Shown here one piece after another: positions 37,520-45,710 of a stretch of 47,191 bases of DNA. This DNA is from Peptococcaceae bacterium. GTDB taxonomy: Bacteria > Bacillota > Peptococcia > Peptococcales > Peptococcaceae. The stretch is taken from positions 1 to 47,191 of the forward strand of contig CAAEKP010000060.1 of the NCBI GenBank assembly GCA_900756555.1. Reading direction: 5' to 3'. Each line of letters begins with the position of its first letter. Within the stretch, counting starts at the first letter, position 1. Below the pieces are notes generated by a model. That model was not told the origin of the DNA. It saw only the letters and a program-made list of their open reading frames with translations, and ran no database searches. The position numbers were made by a program, and so were the translations under genes.

Positions 37520-39922
37520 ATGGGGCAGATACTAATTTTTGATGGCGCTATGGGTACCATGTTACAGCAGCGCGGCTTAGAGCCGGGGCAAAGCCCGGAA
37601 GAATTAAATCTGACCAGGCCGGATGTGGTAGAAAGCGTGCATCTGGATTATTTGCAGGCGGGCGCTGATATTATAATCACAAACACATTCGGCGGTAGTC
37701 GGTTAAAATTGCAGGAATATAAGCTGGAAGATCAGGTTGTGCAGATTAATCAGAAAGCGGTAGAGATTGCCCGCGGAGCCTGCCAAAAAGCAGGCCACGG
37801 TAGAGTAGCTGCATCGCTGGGGCCTACTGGCCATTTTGTGTCGCCAGTGGGGGACACAGCCTTTGACGATATGTATGCCGTTTATCGGGAACAGGCCGAT
37901 GCTATCGCAGTGGCGAAACCGGATTATTTCCTGCTGGAAACCTTCAGCGATTTGGGTGAGATTCGAGCAGCGCTGTTGGCCTGTCTGGATGCCGGACAAC
38001 GGCAGATTCCTGTGATTTGCAGTATGACCTACACCAATGGCCGCACGTTAACTGGCGTAAGCCCAGCGGTGGCGGCGGTTACGTTGGAAGCAATGGGGGC
38101 AGCTGGAATCGGTTGTAACTGTTCCGGCGGGCCGGAAGAATTGCAGCAGGTGATTGCAGAGTTGGCACAGTACACCCAGCTGCCATTGGTGGCGCAGCCG
38201 AATGCTGGTCTGCCTTTTGTGGTAGATGGTGCAGTGCAGTATCCATTGGATGCGGAACAGTTTGCTGCTGCCATGCAGCAGTTTTTGCCTTATCAGGTAG
38301 CGTTCATGGGCGGCTGCTGCGGCACAACTCCACAGCATATTGCCAACTTAAAAAAGGCTGTGGAGGGCTGCGAAGTAAAGCAACGCACGGTGACACCATT
38401 AGGCCGCTTGGCTTGCCGGGAACATATTGTAGAATTGGGCGGCAATACATTGCCTAAAATGATTGGGGAACGCATTAACCCCACTGCCCGCAAAAAACTG
38501 GCGCAGGGCTTGCGTGATGGTGACTACGCCATGATTGAAAAAGAAGCGGAGCAGCAGGTAGAAGCAGGTGCTCATGTGCTGGATGTAAATGTAGGTACCC
38601 ACGGTATCGACGAAGTGCAGGCTATGAGTAAGGTGGTAACATTGCTGCAGCAGAGTACCAGTATTCCGCTTTGTCTGGATTCTACCCGCCCAGCTGTGCT
38701 GGAAGAAGGCTTGAAGCAGTATCAGGGCAAAGCGCTGATTAACTCAGTCAACGGGGAGCAGGCCAGCCTGGACGGAATTCTGCCGTTAGCAGCCCGTTAT
38801 GGTGCTGCTGTGGTTGGTTTAACCTTAGATGAAACTGGTATCCCTGCCACGGCGGAAGGTCGGTTAGACATTGCCCGCCGCATTGTGGCTGCCTGTGAGC
38901 AGCACGGCATCAAACGGCAGGATATTTATCTGGATAGTCTGGTGTTCACAGTGGGGACCGATATCAACGGCCCGCGGGAGACACTGCGCACCATGCAGTT
39001 GATTCGTCGGGAGCTGCCCGGCGTTAATCTGCTGTTGGGCGTGAGCAACGTATCCCATGGTCTGCCGAACAGACCAAAGATTAACAGCGCGTTCCTGTCT
39101 ATGGCTATCGGCAATGGCTTAGATTTAGCCATCATCAATCCGCTGGATGAAATGATGAAAAATGCCTGGCAGAGTGCGTCACTGTTGGTGGGGCGCGATG
39201 AAAACGCGGAGAATTACTTGCAGCTGAACAGTGAGCAGGCATTGACTGCCGCGCTGGTAGCCGCTGACGAAACGCCTAGTTTGGATTTGGTGGCACGTTC
39301 TGTGCTGAAAGGCAGCTCCAACATTGCTAAGACAGTACAGGCGTTGCTGGATGACGGTGTGGAACCTATGACTATCATCAATGAGGGCTTGATTGCCGGG
39401 CTGAATGAAGTGGGCGAGAAGTATGAAAAAGGTGTGTTCTTTCTGCCACAGCTGATGCGCAGTGCCGAAGTATCACAGCAGGCCTTTCAGTTGTTAGAAA
39501 GCCGTATGCCAAGCGGTGACGGCTTCCAGAAAGCCACCTTGGTAATTGGTACGGTAAAAGGCGACATCCACGATATCGGCAAAAATATGGTGGCAGTGAT
39601 GGTAAAAAATCATGGCTATCGAGTGATTGATTTAGGAAAGAATGTGCCAGCGGAAACCTTTGTGGATGCAGTGCTGGAATATAATGCAGAGTTTTTGGGG
39701 CTCAGCGCCCTGATGACCACCACCATGCAGGAGATTCCCGGAGTGATTGCGCTGCTGCAGGAAAAAGCGCCGCAGACCAAAGTAATTGTGGGTGGTGCGG
39801 TTATTACGGAAGAATTTGCTGCCGAAGCAGGTGCAGACGGTTTTGGCCGTGATGCTGTACAGACAGTAAAATTGATGGACGAATTTTTGAAAGAAGGTAG
39901 CCTATGCTCCAGCAAAAATTAA
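37520..39922 (+). CDS. metH: Cobalamin-dependent methionine synthase lacking the reactivation domain
   Basis: An 800-residue MetH core. The homocysteine-binding domain (1-~290) starts ILIFDGAMGTMLQQRGLEPG and has the zinc cysteines in IGCNCSGGPEEL and MGGCCGTTP. The pterin-binding domain (~310-570) has MIGERINPTARKKLAQG, and GQRPAxx-type strands. The cobalamin cap and Rossmann domains (~580-800) have EKGVFFLPQLMRSAEVSQQA and GDIHDIGKNM with the lower-ligand His. The roughly 350-residue C-terminal activation domain of E. coli MetH is absent; a separate protein at 40756 supplies it. The ATG at 37520 is taken because it starts the conserved domain; the frame extends 20 codons into metA. It overlaps metF by 19 bases. 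Confidence 0.93.
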   Translation: MGQILIFDGAMGTMLQQRGLEPGQSPEELNLTRPDVVESVHLDYLQAGADIIITNTFGGSRLKLQEYKLEDQVVQINQKAVEIARGACQKAGHGRVAASLGPTGHFVSPVGDTAFDDMYAVYREQADAIAVAKPDYFLLETFSDLGEIRAALLACLDAGQRQIPVICSMTYTNGRTLTGVSPAVAAVTLEAMGAAGIGCNCSGGPEELQQVIAELAQYTQLPLVAQPNAGLPFVVDGAVQYPLDAEQFAAAMQQFLPYQVAFMGGCCGTTPQHIANLKKAVEGCEVKQRTVTPLGRLACREHIVELGGNTLPKMIGERINPTARKKLAQGLRDGDYAMIEKEAEQQVEAGAHVLDVNVGTHGIDEVQAMSKVVTLLQQSTSIPLCLDSTRPAVLEEGLKQYQGKALINSVNGEQASLDGILPLAARYGAAVVGLTLDETGIPATAEGRLDIARRIVAACEQHGIKRQDIYLDSLVFTVGTDINGPRETLRTMQLIRRELPGVNLLLGVSNVSHGLPNRPKINSAFLSMAIGNGLDLAIINPLDEMMKNAWQSASLLVGRDENAENYLQLNSEQALTAALVAADETPSLDLVARSVLKGSSNIAKTVQALLDDGVEPMTIINEGLIAGLNEVGEKYEKGVFFLPQLMRSAEVSQQAFQLLESRMPSGDGFQKATLVIGTVKGDIHDIGKNMVAVMVKNHGYRVIDLGKNVPAETFVDAVLEYNAEFLGLSALMTTTMQEIPGVIALLQEKAPQTKVIVGGAVITEEFAAEAGADGFGRDAVQTVKLMDEFLKEGSLCSSKN

Positions 39923-40755
39923 AACAAAATGAATTTGTAATCACCATGGAAGTGGACCCGCCGCGCGGTGCTGACCCATGGCCGGTGTTCAGCGCCATTC
40001 ACAGTTTAGCCAAGCGGCTGACTGCGGTGAACATTGCCGACAGTCCTACTGCCAAATTGCGCATGAGCCCTATTGCGCTGGCTCATCTGGTGCAGAATAA
40101 CCTGCATCTGGAAAGCATCTTTCATCTGACCTGCCGTGACCGCAATCTGTTGGGCTTGCAGGCAGAATTACTGGGGGCTTACGCTCTGGGTGTGCGCAAT
40201 ATTTTAACCTTAACGGGCGATGATCCAAAACTGGGTGACCATCCAGATGCTACAGGTATCTTTGATGTAGATTCCAAAGGATTGGCGCATATAGCCAAAC
40301 AACTCAATCAGGGCCTGGACTATCATGGCAACGAACTGAGCGATGCCACTGACTTTTTTGTCGGCGCAGTAGCCAATCCTGTGATGGATGATTTAGCCAA
40401 AGAGGCACAGCGCGTGCAGCAGAAGATTGAGCACGGCGTACAGTTCTTTCAGACCCAGCCAGTATATAGCCTGGAACAGGTGGAGCGCTTTGAAGCGGCG
40501 GTACAGACCGACGTGCCATTTATCTATGGCATTATGCCTGTAAAAAGTGTGAAGCAGGCGCATTATCTGAATCAGAATGTGCCGGGCGTACACGTGCCGG
40601 ATGAGATGATTGCCATTTTAGAGAAAGACGGCGCTGCCGGCGGCATGGATTACCTGTGCAAACTGGTGCAGCAGTTAAAACCGCAGGTGGCAGGGATTCA
40701 TATTTTCCCGATGCGTCAATATAATCTGGCGGAACAATTAATCGAGGTGCTGTAA
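39904..40755 (+). CDS. metF: Methylenetetrahydrofolate reductase
   Basis: A 283-residue FAD-dependent TIM-barrel enzyme producing 5-methyl-THF for MetH. It shows FVITMEVDPPRGADPWPVFS (catalytic Glu), VNIADSPTAKLRMSP, FHLTCRDRNLLGLQAELLGA, and ILTLTGDDPKLGDHPDATGI, then FFVGAVANPVMDDLAKEAQR and FFQTQPVYSLEQVERFE. Its start lies inside the 3' end of metH and its stop is directly followed by the ATG of the next gene, so all three are translationally linked. The GADPW form is typical of Bacillota MetH-linked reductases. Confidence 0.9.
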   Translation: MLQQKLKQNEFVITMEVDPPRGADPWPVFSAIHSLAKRLTAVNIADSPTAKLRMSPIALAHLVQNNLHLESIFHLTCRDRNLLGLQAELLGAYALGVRNILTLTGDDPKLGDHPDATGIFDVDSKGLAHIAKQLNQGLDYHGNELSDATDFFVGAVANPVMDDLAKEAQRVQQKIEHGVQFFQTQPVYSLEQVERFEAAVQTDVPFIYGIMPVKSVKQAHYLNQNVPGVHVPDEMIAILEKDGAAGGMDYLCKLVQQLKPQVAGIHIFPMRQYNLAEQLIEVL

Positions 40756-41454
40756 ATGGGCGTGGTGCATCACTTACAGCAGTACAATCTGCCATTAGAC
40801 GCTGAAGCGTTCATCGCCGCACACAAGGACTGCCCTGATGAGCCAGATATTTTGAAAGAACTGTGGCAGATGGTGCGTCCGTCTATTTTCTGGCGGGAAG
40901 AAGCCATCACCAGCAATGACGGTGATACATTGGTGCTGGGGGATGGCGAACTATCCATAGAAAGCTGCTATGTGTGCAAAGGCTTGCAGCAGTGCAGGCG
41001 GGCTACTGTGATGGCATTGACCATCGGTTCCAGCTTGCCAGATGAAGCGCAGCGCTGCGCCCGGCAGGGGCAGCTATACCGCAGCACCATCGCCGATTAT
41101 TTAGGCTCTCACGGGGTGGAATTACTGGCGGAATCCTTTTGTACCTATCTACAGCAACAGGCCTTGTCACGAGGTTTATACGCCACCCTGCGTTATAGCC
41201 CCGGTTATGGTGACTGGGCTTTAACCAGTCAGCCTGAAGTGTTTCGCTTTTTAAATCACTGTCAACAGCAGATACATCTCAGTGAAAATTATCTGATGGA
41301 GCCAGTGAAAAGCATTACAGCCATCATTGGCTGGTCCAACCAGTGGCAGCAGCCAGAGTATCCTGTGGGAGAACACAATGGGTTCTGCAATGGAGGACAT
41401 AACTGTGCAGCGTGTGTTACATGGGCGTGCAGAAAAAATTCTATACAAAAATAG
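40756..41454 (+). CDS. Stand-alone methionine synthase activation-domain protein
   Basis: A 232-residue protein matching the vitamin B12-dependent methionine synthase activation domain: ALTIGSSLPDEAQRCARQGQ, an ADYLGSHGVELLAESFCTYL helix, RYSPGYGDWALTSQPEVF, and SENYLMEPVKSITAIIGW. In E. coli this domain uses SAM and flavodoxin to remethylate inactive cob(II)alamin; here it is a separate gene, with the partner MetH lacking it. A Cys-rich end (CNGGHNCAACVTWACRK) could hold a metal and resembles the C-terminal CxxC of other split activators. It begins immediately after the metF stop. Confidence 0.85.
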   Translation: MGVVHHLQQYNLPLDAEAFIAAHKDCPDEPDILKELWQMVRPSIFWREEAITSNDGDTLVLGDGELSIESCYVCKGLQQCRRATVMALTIGSSLPDEAQRCARQGQLYRSTIADYLGSHGVELLAESFCTYLQQQALSRGLYATLRYSPGYGDWALTSQPEVFRFLNHCQQQIHLSENYLMEPVKSITAIIGWSNQWQQPEYPVGEHNGFCNGGHNCAACVTWACRKNSIQK

Positions 41455-41494
41455 AAAAGCTTCTGTTCCGAATTTCGGAGCAGAAGCTTTTTTA
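41455..41494. terminator. Bidirectional terminator after the met operon
   Basis: AAAAGCTTCTGTTCCGAA pairs with TTCGGAGCAGAAGCTTTT, T-tracts follow on both strands. It lies between the convergent met operon and the TauE/SafE gene. Confidence 0.8.
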
Positions 41495-41503
41495 TGTGAA
41501 TTT

Positions 41504-42274
41504 TTAGCTAAAAAAAGTGTCCCAACCTATTTTGAGCATCAGCAGGCAGATTACGATAAACATTATAGGACGGATGAATTTTTCTCCGTTGCGAATAGCC
41601 ATGCCGCTCCCAATCCAGTTGCCGAGCACGCAGAAAAATGTAGCTGGAATAGCAAGAGCATAGTTTACTTGCTCAGCAGAAATATACATCATTAGCGCGG
41701 CAATGTTTGAGATTAGTTTAACTATTTTGGCATTTCCGCAAGCACGTTTTAAATCAAATCCCATAACAGTAGAAAAGGCAAGAATCATAAAGGTGCCAGC
41801 TCCTGGACCAAAGAAACCATCGTATGTTCCAACGACTAGGCCTGCCAGTAGAATCCCCAATATAATTCTTTTTCGAGAATAGGTTTCAAAGCGGCTTTCC
41901 AGACCAACCTTTCGACTATAAAATAACACGAATATTGCTACACAGGGTAATACGATAATCATAAAAATTCTCAGAAAATAATCACTGACATGTAACGCCA
42001 ACTGAGCACCGAACGTGGCTCCAAAATATGATACCACTGCGGTTTCCAACGCGGTTCGCAGGTGATAATTTCCATTTTTTATAAAACGGAATGCAGAAAA
42101 TCCTGTTCCGATTGCGGACGCAAATTTATTGGTGCCAACTGCCATTTGAGCTGGCATACCAGTGAAAAGATAGACTGGTATGGTAATTAGTGCGCCTCCT
42201 CCAGCAATGGAATCGACAAAAGCTGCAAAAAATACTAATGGACATACAAAAAGTTGCATTTCTAATAACGTCAT
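41504..42274 (-). CDS. TauE/SafE (TSUP) family sulfite/organosulfonate exporter-like permease
   Basis: A 256-residue membrane protein of the TSUP (TauE/SafE) family with about eight hydrophobic segments. Signatures are FFAAFVDSIAGGGALITIPV near the N-terminus and its repeat in the second half (LLAGLVVGTYDGFFGPGAGT), plus AVGTNKFASAIGTGFSAFRF. The ATG at 42274 follows AAGAAGGAATATTC; the upstream extension is rejected. Family members export sulfite, sulfolactate or related anions. It is divergent from a DauR-like regulator and two cysteate/D-cysteine lyase-like genes. Sulfite release by a cysteate sulfo-lyase would need such an exporter, as with CuyA-CuyZ. Confidence 0.85.
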   Translation of the reverse strand: MTLLEMQLFVCPLVFFAAFVDSIAGGGALITIPVYLFTGMPAQMAVGTNKFASAIGTGFSAFRFIKNGNYHLRTALETAVVSYFGATFGAQLALHVSDYFLRIFMIIVLPCVAIFVLFYSRKVGLESRFETYSRKRIILGILLAGLVVGTYDGFFGPGAGTFMILAFSTVMGFDLKRACGNAKIVKLISNIAALMMYISAEQVNYALAIPATFFCVLGNWIGSGMAIRNGEKFIRPIMFIVICLLMLKIGWDTFFS

Positions 42275-42379
42275 GAATATTCCTTCTTTTTCAAATATCA
42301 GGTAGAAAATAATAAACAGTATTCTAGCGAGTTTGCAATTACCTGTCAATAAGCAGTGGTATCAATATGTGGAGAGTGT

Positions 42380-42423
42380 ATTTTCAAAATTTTTTTGAAA
42401 ATAGCCAAAAAATTTGAAAATAG
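42380..42423. promoter_or_regulatory. Operator-like inverted repeat upstream of the DauR-like gene
   Basis: ATTTTCAAA (42380-42388) and TTTGAAAAT (42394-42402) form a perfect 9-bp inverted repeat with a 5-base spacer. The half-site TTTGAAAATAG repeats directly at 42413-42423. A TATAAT (42446-42451) follows. The position between divergent genes suits regulation of both by the adjacent regulator. Confidence 0.5.
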
Positions 42424-42509
42424 TATTGATTTTTTTTTTTATGGATATAATAAAAAATATCAAAAATATTTGAGCAATTCAAAAAAATTGCAAAGAGGGT
42501 GAGTGCAGG

Positions 42510-43163
42510 ATGAACAAAGCTGTATCAATGCATCCAGAACTTGAAAAGCTGATTCCAATTGCAGATGCCATTGTCAGTAACTTTGGTGAGAATACAGAAG
42601 TTGTGATTCATGACTCCCGAAACTTAGAGAGTTCTATTGTTTACATTGCAGGTGATGTAACACATCGAAAAATTGGAGCACCAGCTACGAATATGGTTTT
42701 GAATGGATTAAAAAATGACATGGATAAAGTAGAAGGATATCGGACAGTCACAAACGACGGGAAGATTCTTCGCTCCACAACAACGTTCATTCGGGATGAG
42801 CATCATAAAATTGTTGGATGCTTCTGCATCAACTATGATATTACAGATTTTGTATTTTGCAAAAATGTAATGGAAAAACTTACCGCATTTACAACAACGC
42901 CAATGGCAATATCTGCAAGTAATGAGAATGAAATTTTTGAAACAAGCATACACTCTGTTATTGAAAAAATTATGGCAGAGATCATTTCAACACTCAATAA
43001 ACCAATAGAATTACTTAATAAAGAGGAGAAAATGCAGTTTGTGAAGCAGTTAGATGATAAAGGTATTTTCGAGGTAAAAGGTTCCGTAGAAAATATAGCT
43101 GAAATGTTAGGTGTTTCAAAATTTACAATATATAACTGGCTAGATAAAGGTTCTAAGAAATAG
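42510..43163 (+). CDS. YheO-like PAS/HTH transcriptional regulator (DauR type)
   Basis: A 217-residue regulator. The N-terminal YheO-like PAS domain (about 10-120) shows IADAIVSNFGENTEVVIHDS, ESSIVYIAGDVTHRKIGAPA, and IVGCFCINYDITDF. The C-terminal helix-turn-helix (about 165-217) reads FVKQLDDKGIFEVKGSVENI and AEMLGVSKFTIYNWLDKG, as in HTH_22. Relatives include DauR, the regulator of D-arginine use in Pseudomonas. It is upstream of and in the same direction as the lyase-RidA-lyase-symporter genes and divergent from the exporter, so it probably senses their substrate, perhaps a D-amino acid or cysteate. Confidence 0.85.
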   Translation: MNKAVSMHPELEKLIPIADAIVSNFGENTEVVIHDSRNLESSIVYIAGDVTHRKIGAPATNMVLNGLKNDMDKVEGYRTVTNDGKILRSTTTFIRDEHHKIVGCFCINYDITDFVFCKNVMEKLTAFTTTPMAISASNENEIFETSIHSVIEKIMAEIISTLNKPIELLNKEEKMQFVKQLDDKGIFEVKGSVENIAEMLGVSKFTIYNWLDKGSKK

Positions 43164-43258
43164 GTTTACGTTAGTATAAATATTATGTATACAACAGGAA
43201 AGCTAGCATCCTGTTTTTATAAAAATATTAAAAATTTAATTTTATGGAGGGTTTTATT

Positions 43259-44260
43259 ATGAACTTAGCACAATTTCCAAGAAGACGTTACACGGAAGGT
43301 TTTACTCCAATCGAAAAATTAGAAAATTTCTCGAAAGCATTAGGCGGTCCAACAATCTATATCAAACGTGATGACTTATTGGGCTTAACATCCGGCGGTA
43401 ACAAAACCAGAAAACTGGAATTTTTGATGGCAGACGCATTAGCACAGGGAGCAGACACAATTCTGACCTGTGGTGCTGTACAGTCCAACCATTGCCGTTT
43501 AACGTTATCCGCAGCGGTAAAAGAAGGACTGAAATGCCAGCTGATTCTGGAAGAACGGGTAAAAGACAGCTACAATCCTGAAGCAAGCGGCAATAACTTC
43601 TTATTCAAGCTGCTGGGTGTAGAAGCGGTGCGTGTTGTTCCAGGCGGCAGCAATATGCTGGGTGAATTAGAAAAACTGGCGGATGAGCTGCGTGCGCAGG
43701 GCAGAAAACCTTACGTTATTCCAGGCGGCGGTTCTAACACAATTGGTGCTTTGGGTTATGTATCCTGTGCGCAGGAAATTTTAACCCAGACTTTTGAACA
43801 GGGCATTAAAATTGACCATATTGTTACCACCAGCGGCAGTGCCGGTACTCATGCTGGGTTGTTAACAGGTATGATTGGCAACAATGCGAACATCCCTATT
43901 ACAGGTATCAGTGTAAACCGTAAAAAAGATGCGCAGACCGATGCTGTATTTAATCTGGCTACCGCTACTGCCCAAAAACTGAACCTGCACAATGAAATCA
44001 AACGGGAAGATGTTGTTGTTTATGACAATTATGTAGGTGCTGGATACTCCATTCCAACAGATGCCATGGTAGAAGCGGTTGAACTGTTAGCAAAAACAGA
44101 AGGTATTTTATTAGACCCTGTTTACACCGGGAAAGCAATGTCTGGCCTGGTTGATCTGATTCGTCAGGGTAAATTCCAGAAAGAACAGAACGTACTGTTT
44201 ATTCATACCGGCGGTTCTCCTGCTTTGTATGCATACACCAATTGTTTTAATCAGAAATAG
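43259..44260 (+). CDS. D-cysteine desulfhydrase / L-cysteate sulfo-lyase family PLP enzyme (copy 1)
   Basis: A 333-residue fold-type II PLP enzyme of the ACC deaminase/D-cysteine desulfhydrase family. It starts LAQFPRRRYTEGFTPIEKLE, has the PLP lysine in SGGNKTRKLEFLMADAL, CGAVQSNHCRLTLSAAVKEG, the glycine loop TSGSAGTHAGLLTG, and ends LDPVYTGKAMSGLVDL plus FIHTGGSPALYAY. Members cleave D-cysteine to pyruvate, ammonia and H2S, or, as CuyA, L-cysteate to pyruvate, ammonia and sulfite. The GGNKTRKLEF and GAVQSNHCR forms, together with a TauE/SafE neighbour, favour a CuyA-like role in my reading, but substrate is unproven. TGGAGGG precedes the ATG. RidA follows after 9 bases. Confidence 0.8.
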   Translation: MNLAQFPRRRYTEGFTPIEKLENFSKALGGPTIYIKRDDLLGLTSGGNKTRKLEFLMADALAQGADTILTCGAVQSNHCRLTLSAAVKEGLKCQLILEERVKDSYNPEASGNNFLFKLLGVEAVRVVPGGSNMLGELEKLADELRAQGRKPYVIPGGGSNTIGALGYVSCAQEILTQTFEQGIKIDHIVTTSGSAGTHAGLLTGMIGNNANIPITGISVNRKKDAQTDAVFNLATATAQKLNLHNEIKREDVVVYDNYVGAGYSIPTDAMVEAVELLAKTEGILLDPVYTGKAMSGLVDLIRQGKFQKEQNVLFIHTGGSPALYAYTNCFNQK

Positions 44261-44269
44261 GAGTGAGTT

Positions 44270-44644
44270 ATGATGGAAGTTATTCAGACCAATCAGGCTC
44301 CGGCTGCAATTGGCCCATATTCTCAGGCGATTGTTTGTAATGGCTTTCTGTTTGCATCCGGTCAGATTCCATTAGACCCGGCTACAGGTGCTGTGGCGGG
44401 CACAACCATTACAGAACAAGCTGCACAGGTTATGAAAAATTGTGAAGCTATTTTAGCAGCGAAGGGTAAAACTTTTGCTGATGTGGTTAAAACAACTTGC
44501 TTTTTAGCAGACATGAAAGACTTTGGTGATTTTAATAAGGTTTATGAAACTGCTTTTATTTCTAAACCTGCTCGTTCCTGCTTTGCTGTAAAAGAATTGC
44601 CAAAAGGCGTGTTATGTGAAGTTGAATTTATTGCTGTAATGTAA
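44270..44644 (+). CDS. ridA: RidA (reactive intermediate imine deaminase)
   Basis: A 124-residue RidA/YjgF/UK114 protein: QAPAAIGPYSQAIVCNGFLF near the start, ASGQIPLDPATGAVAGTTIT, then FADVVKTTCFLADMKDFGDF and the active-site arginine in KPARSCFAVKELPKGVLCEV. It hydrolyses the 2-aminoacrylate/imine released by PLP lyases, giving pyruvate and ammonia. Its place between two such lyases that generate this intermediate supports the assignment. GGAGTGAG precedes ATG 44270; ATG 44273 is equally possible. Confidence 0.93.
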   Translation: MMEVIQTNQAPAAIGPYSQAIVCNGFLFASGQIPLDPATGAVAGTTITEQAAQVMKNCEAILAAKGKTFADVVKTTCFLADMKDFGDFNKVYETAFISKPARSCFAVKELPKGVLCEVEFIAVM

Positions 44645-44662
44645 CGGAAGGAAGTAAGATAT

Positions 44663-45658
44663 ATGGACGTATCAGCATTTCCAAAAAGAAATTATATACA
44701 AGGATACACACCGATTGAGAAGATGGAGCGTCTGTCCAGTTATCTGGGTGGGCCGGAGCTTTACATGAAACGGGATGACCTGACAGGGTTACCTTTTGGC
44801 GGGAATAAAACGCGGAAGTTAGAATATCTGATGGCCGATGCTTTGGCTCAGGGCGCAGATACCATCATCACCTGTGGTGCGGTGCAGTCCAATCATTGCC
44901 GGTTAACGCTGGCTGCGGCAATCAGGGAAGGGCTGCCTTGCCAGTTGGTGTTAGAAGAACGTGTTCCTAAAAGTTATGATTATCATGCAAGCGGAAATAA
45001 CTTTCTTTTTAACTTGATGAAACCGGAAAAAATTCATATTGCTCCATTTGGAACCAGTCCAGTGCAAGTGATGGAAGAAGTGGCAGAACAATTAAGAGAA
45101 GAAGGCAGACATCCATATATTATTCCTGTAGGCGGCTCTAATGCAGTGGGTGACTTAGGCTATGTAGCCTGCGCCAATGAAATTCTGGCGCAGATGAAAC
45201 AGATGGGCATCCGTTTTGACCGAATTTTTGTTACCAGTGGCAGCGCCGGCAGTCATGCCGGTCTGCTGGCTGGTATGAAAGCAAATCAGGAAAGCATTGA
45301 AGTGCACGGGATTGGGATTAATCGTCCACAAAAAGTGCAGGAAGCAGCAGTGCTGGAACTGGCAAACGATACGCTGCAAAAGCTTGGTCTGGCGCCTACA
45401 ATTACAGAAAACGATGTTGTTGTAAATTGTAACTATATTGGGGAAGGGTATTCTCTGCCTACAGAGGCGATGAAAAGAGCTGTGCGGTTGGTTGCAGAAC
45501 AGGAAGCTATCATTTTAGACCCAACTTATACAGGAAAAACCATGTCCGGCTTGATTGACTTGATTGAAAAAGGAATCATAGGGAAAGAGGAAAAAATTCT
45601 TTTTATCCATACAGGAGGTACTCCTGGTTTATTTGCCCACCCTGAGTTCTTTTATTAA
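44663..45658 (+). CDS. D-cysteine desulfhydrase / L-cysteate sulfo-lyase family PLP enzyme (copy 2)
   Basis: A 331-residue close paralogue of the protein at 43259. It shares FPKRNYIQGYTPIEKMERLS, GGNKTRKLEYLMADALAQGA, CGAVQSNHCRLTLAAAIREG, TSGSAGSHAGLLAGM, LDPTYTGKTMSGLIDL and FIHTGGTPGLFAH. Differences lie mainly in the middle (residues 120-160 and 190-245), the region that shapes the substrate pocket. The pair may prefer different amino acids, for example D-cysteine against L-cysteate, or form a heteromer. AACGGAAGGAAG precedes the ATG. The two copies share about 60 percent of residues by eye; this is not a computed figure. Confidence 0.8.
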   Translation: MDVSAFPKRNYIQGYTPIEKMERLSSYLGGPELYMKRDDLTGLPFGGNKTRKLEYLMADALAQGADTIITCGAVQSNHCRLTLAAAIREGLPCQLVLEERVPKSYDYHASGNNFLFNLMKPEKIHIAPFGTSPVQVMEEVAEQLREEGRHPYIIPVGGSNAVGDLGYVACANEILAQMKQMGIRFDRIFVTSGSAGSHAGLLAGMKANQESIEVHGIGINRPQKVQEAAVLELANDTLQKLGLAPTITENDVVVNCNYIGEGYSLPTEAMKRAVRLVAEQEAIILDPTYTGKTMSGLIDLIEKGIIGKEEKILFIHTGGTPGLFAHPEFFY

Positions 45659-45710
45659 TGCTTTGCGTCAATAAAAGAATAAACTCCATATTGTTTAGGA
45701 GGGAATTATT

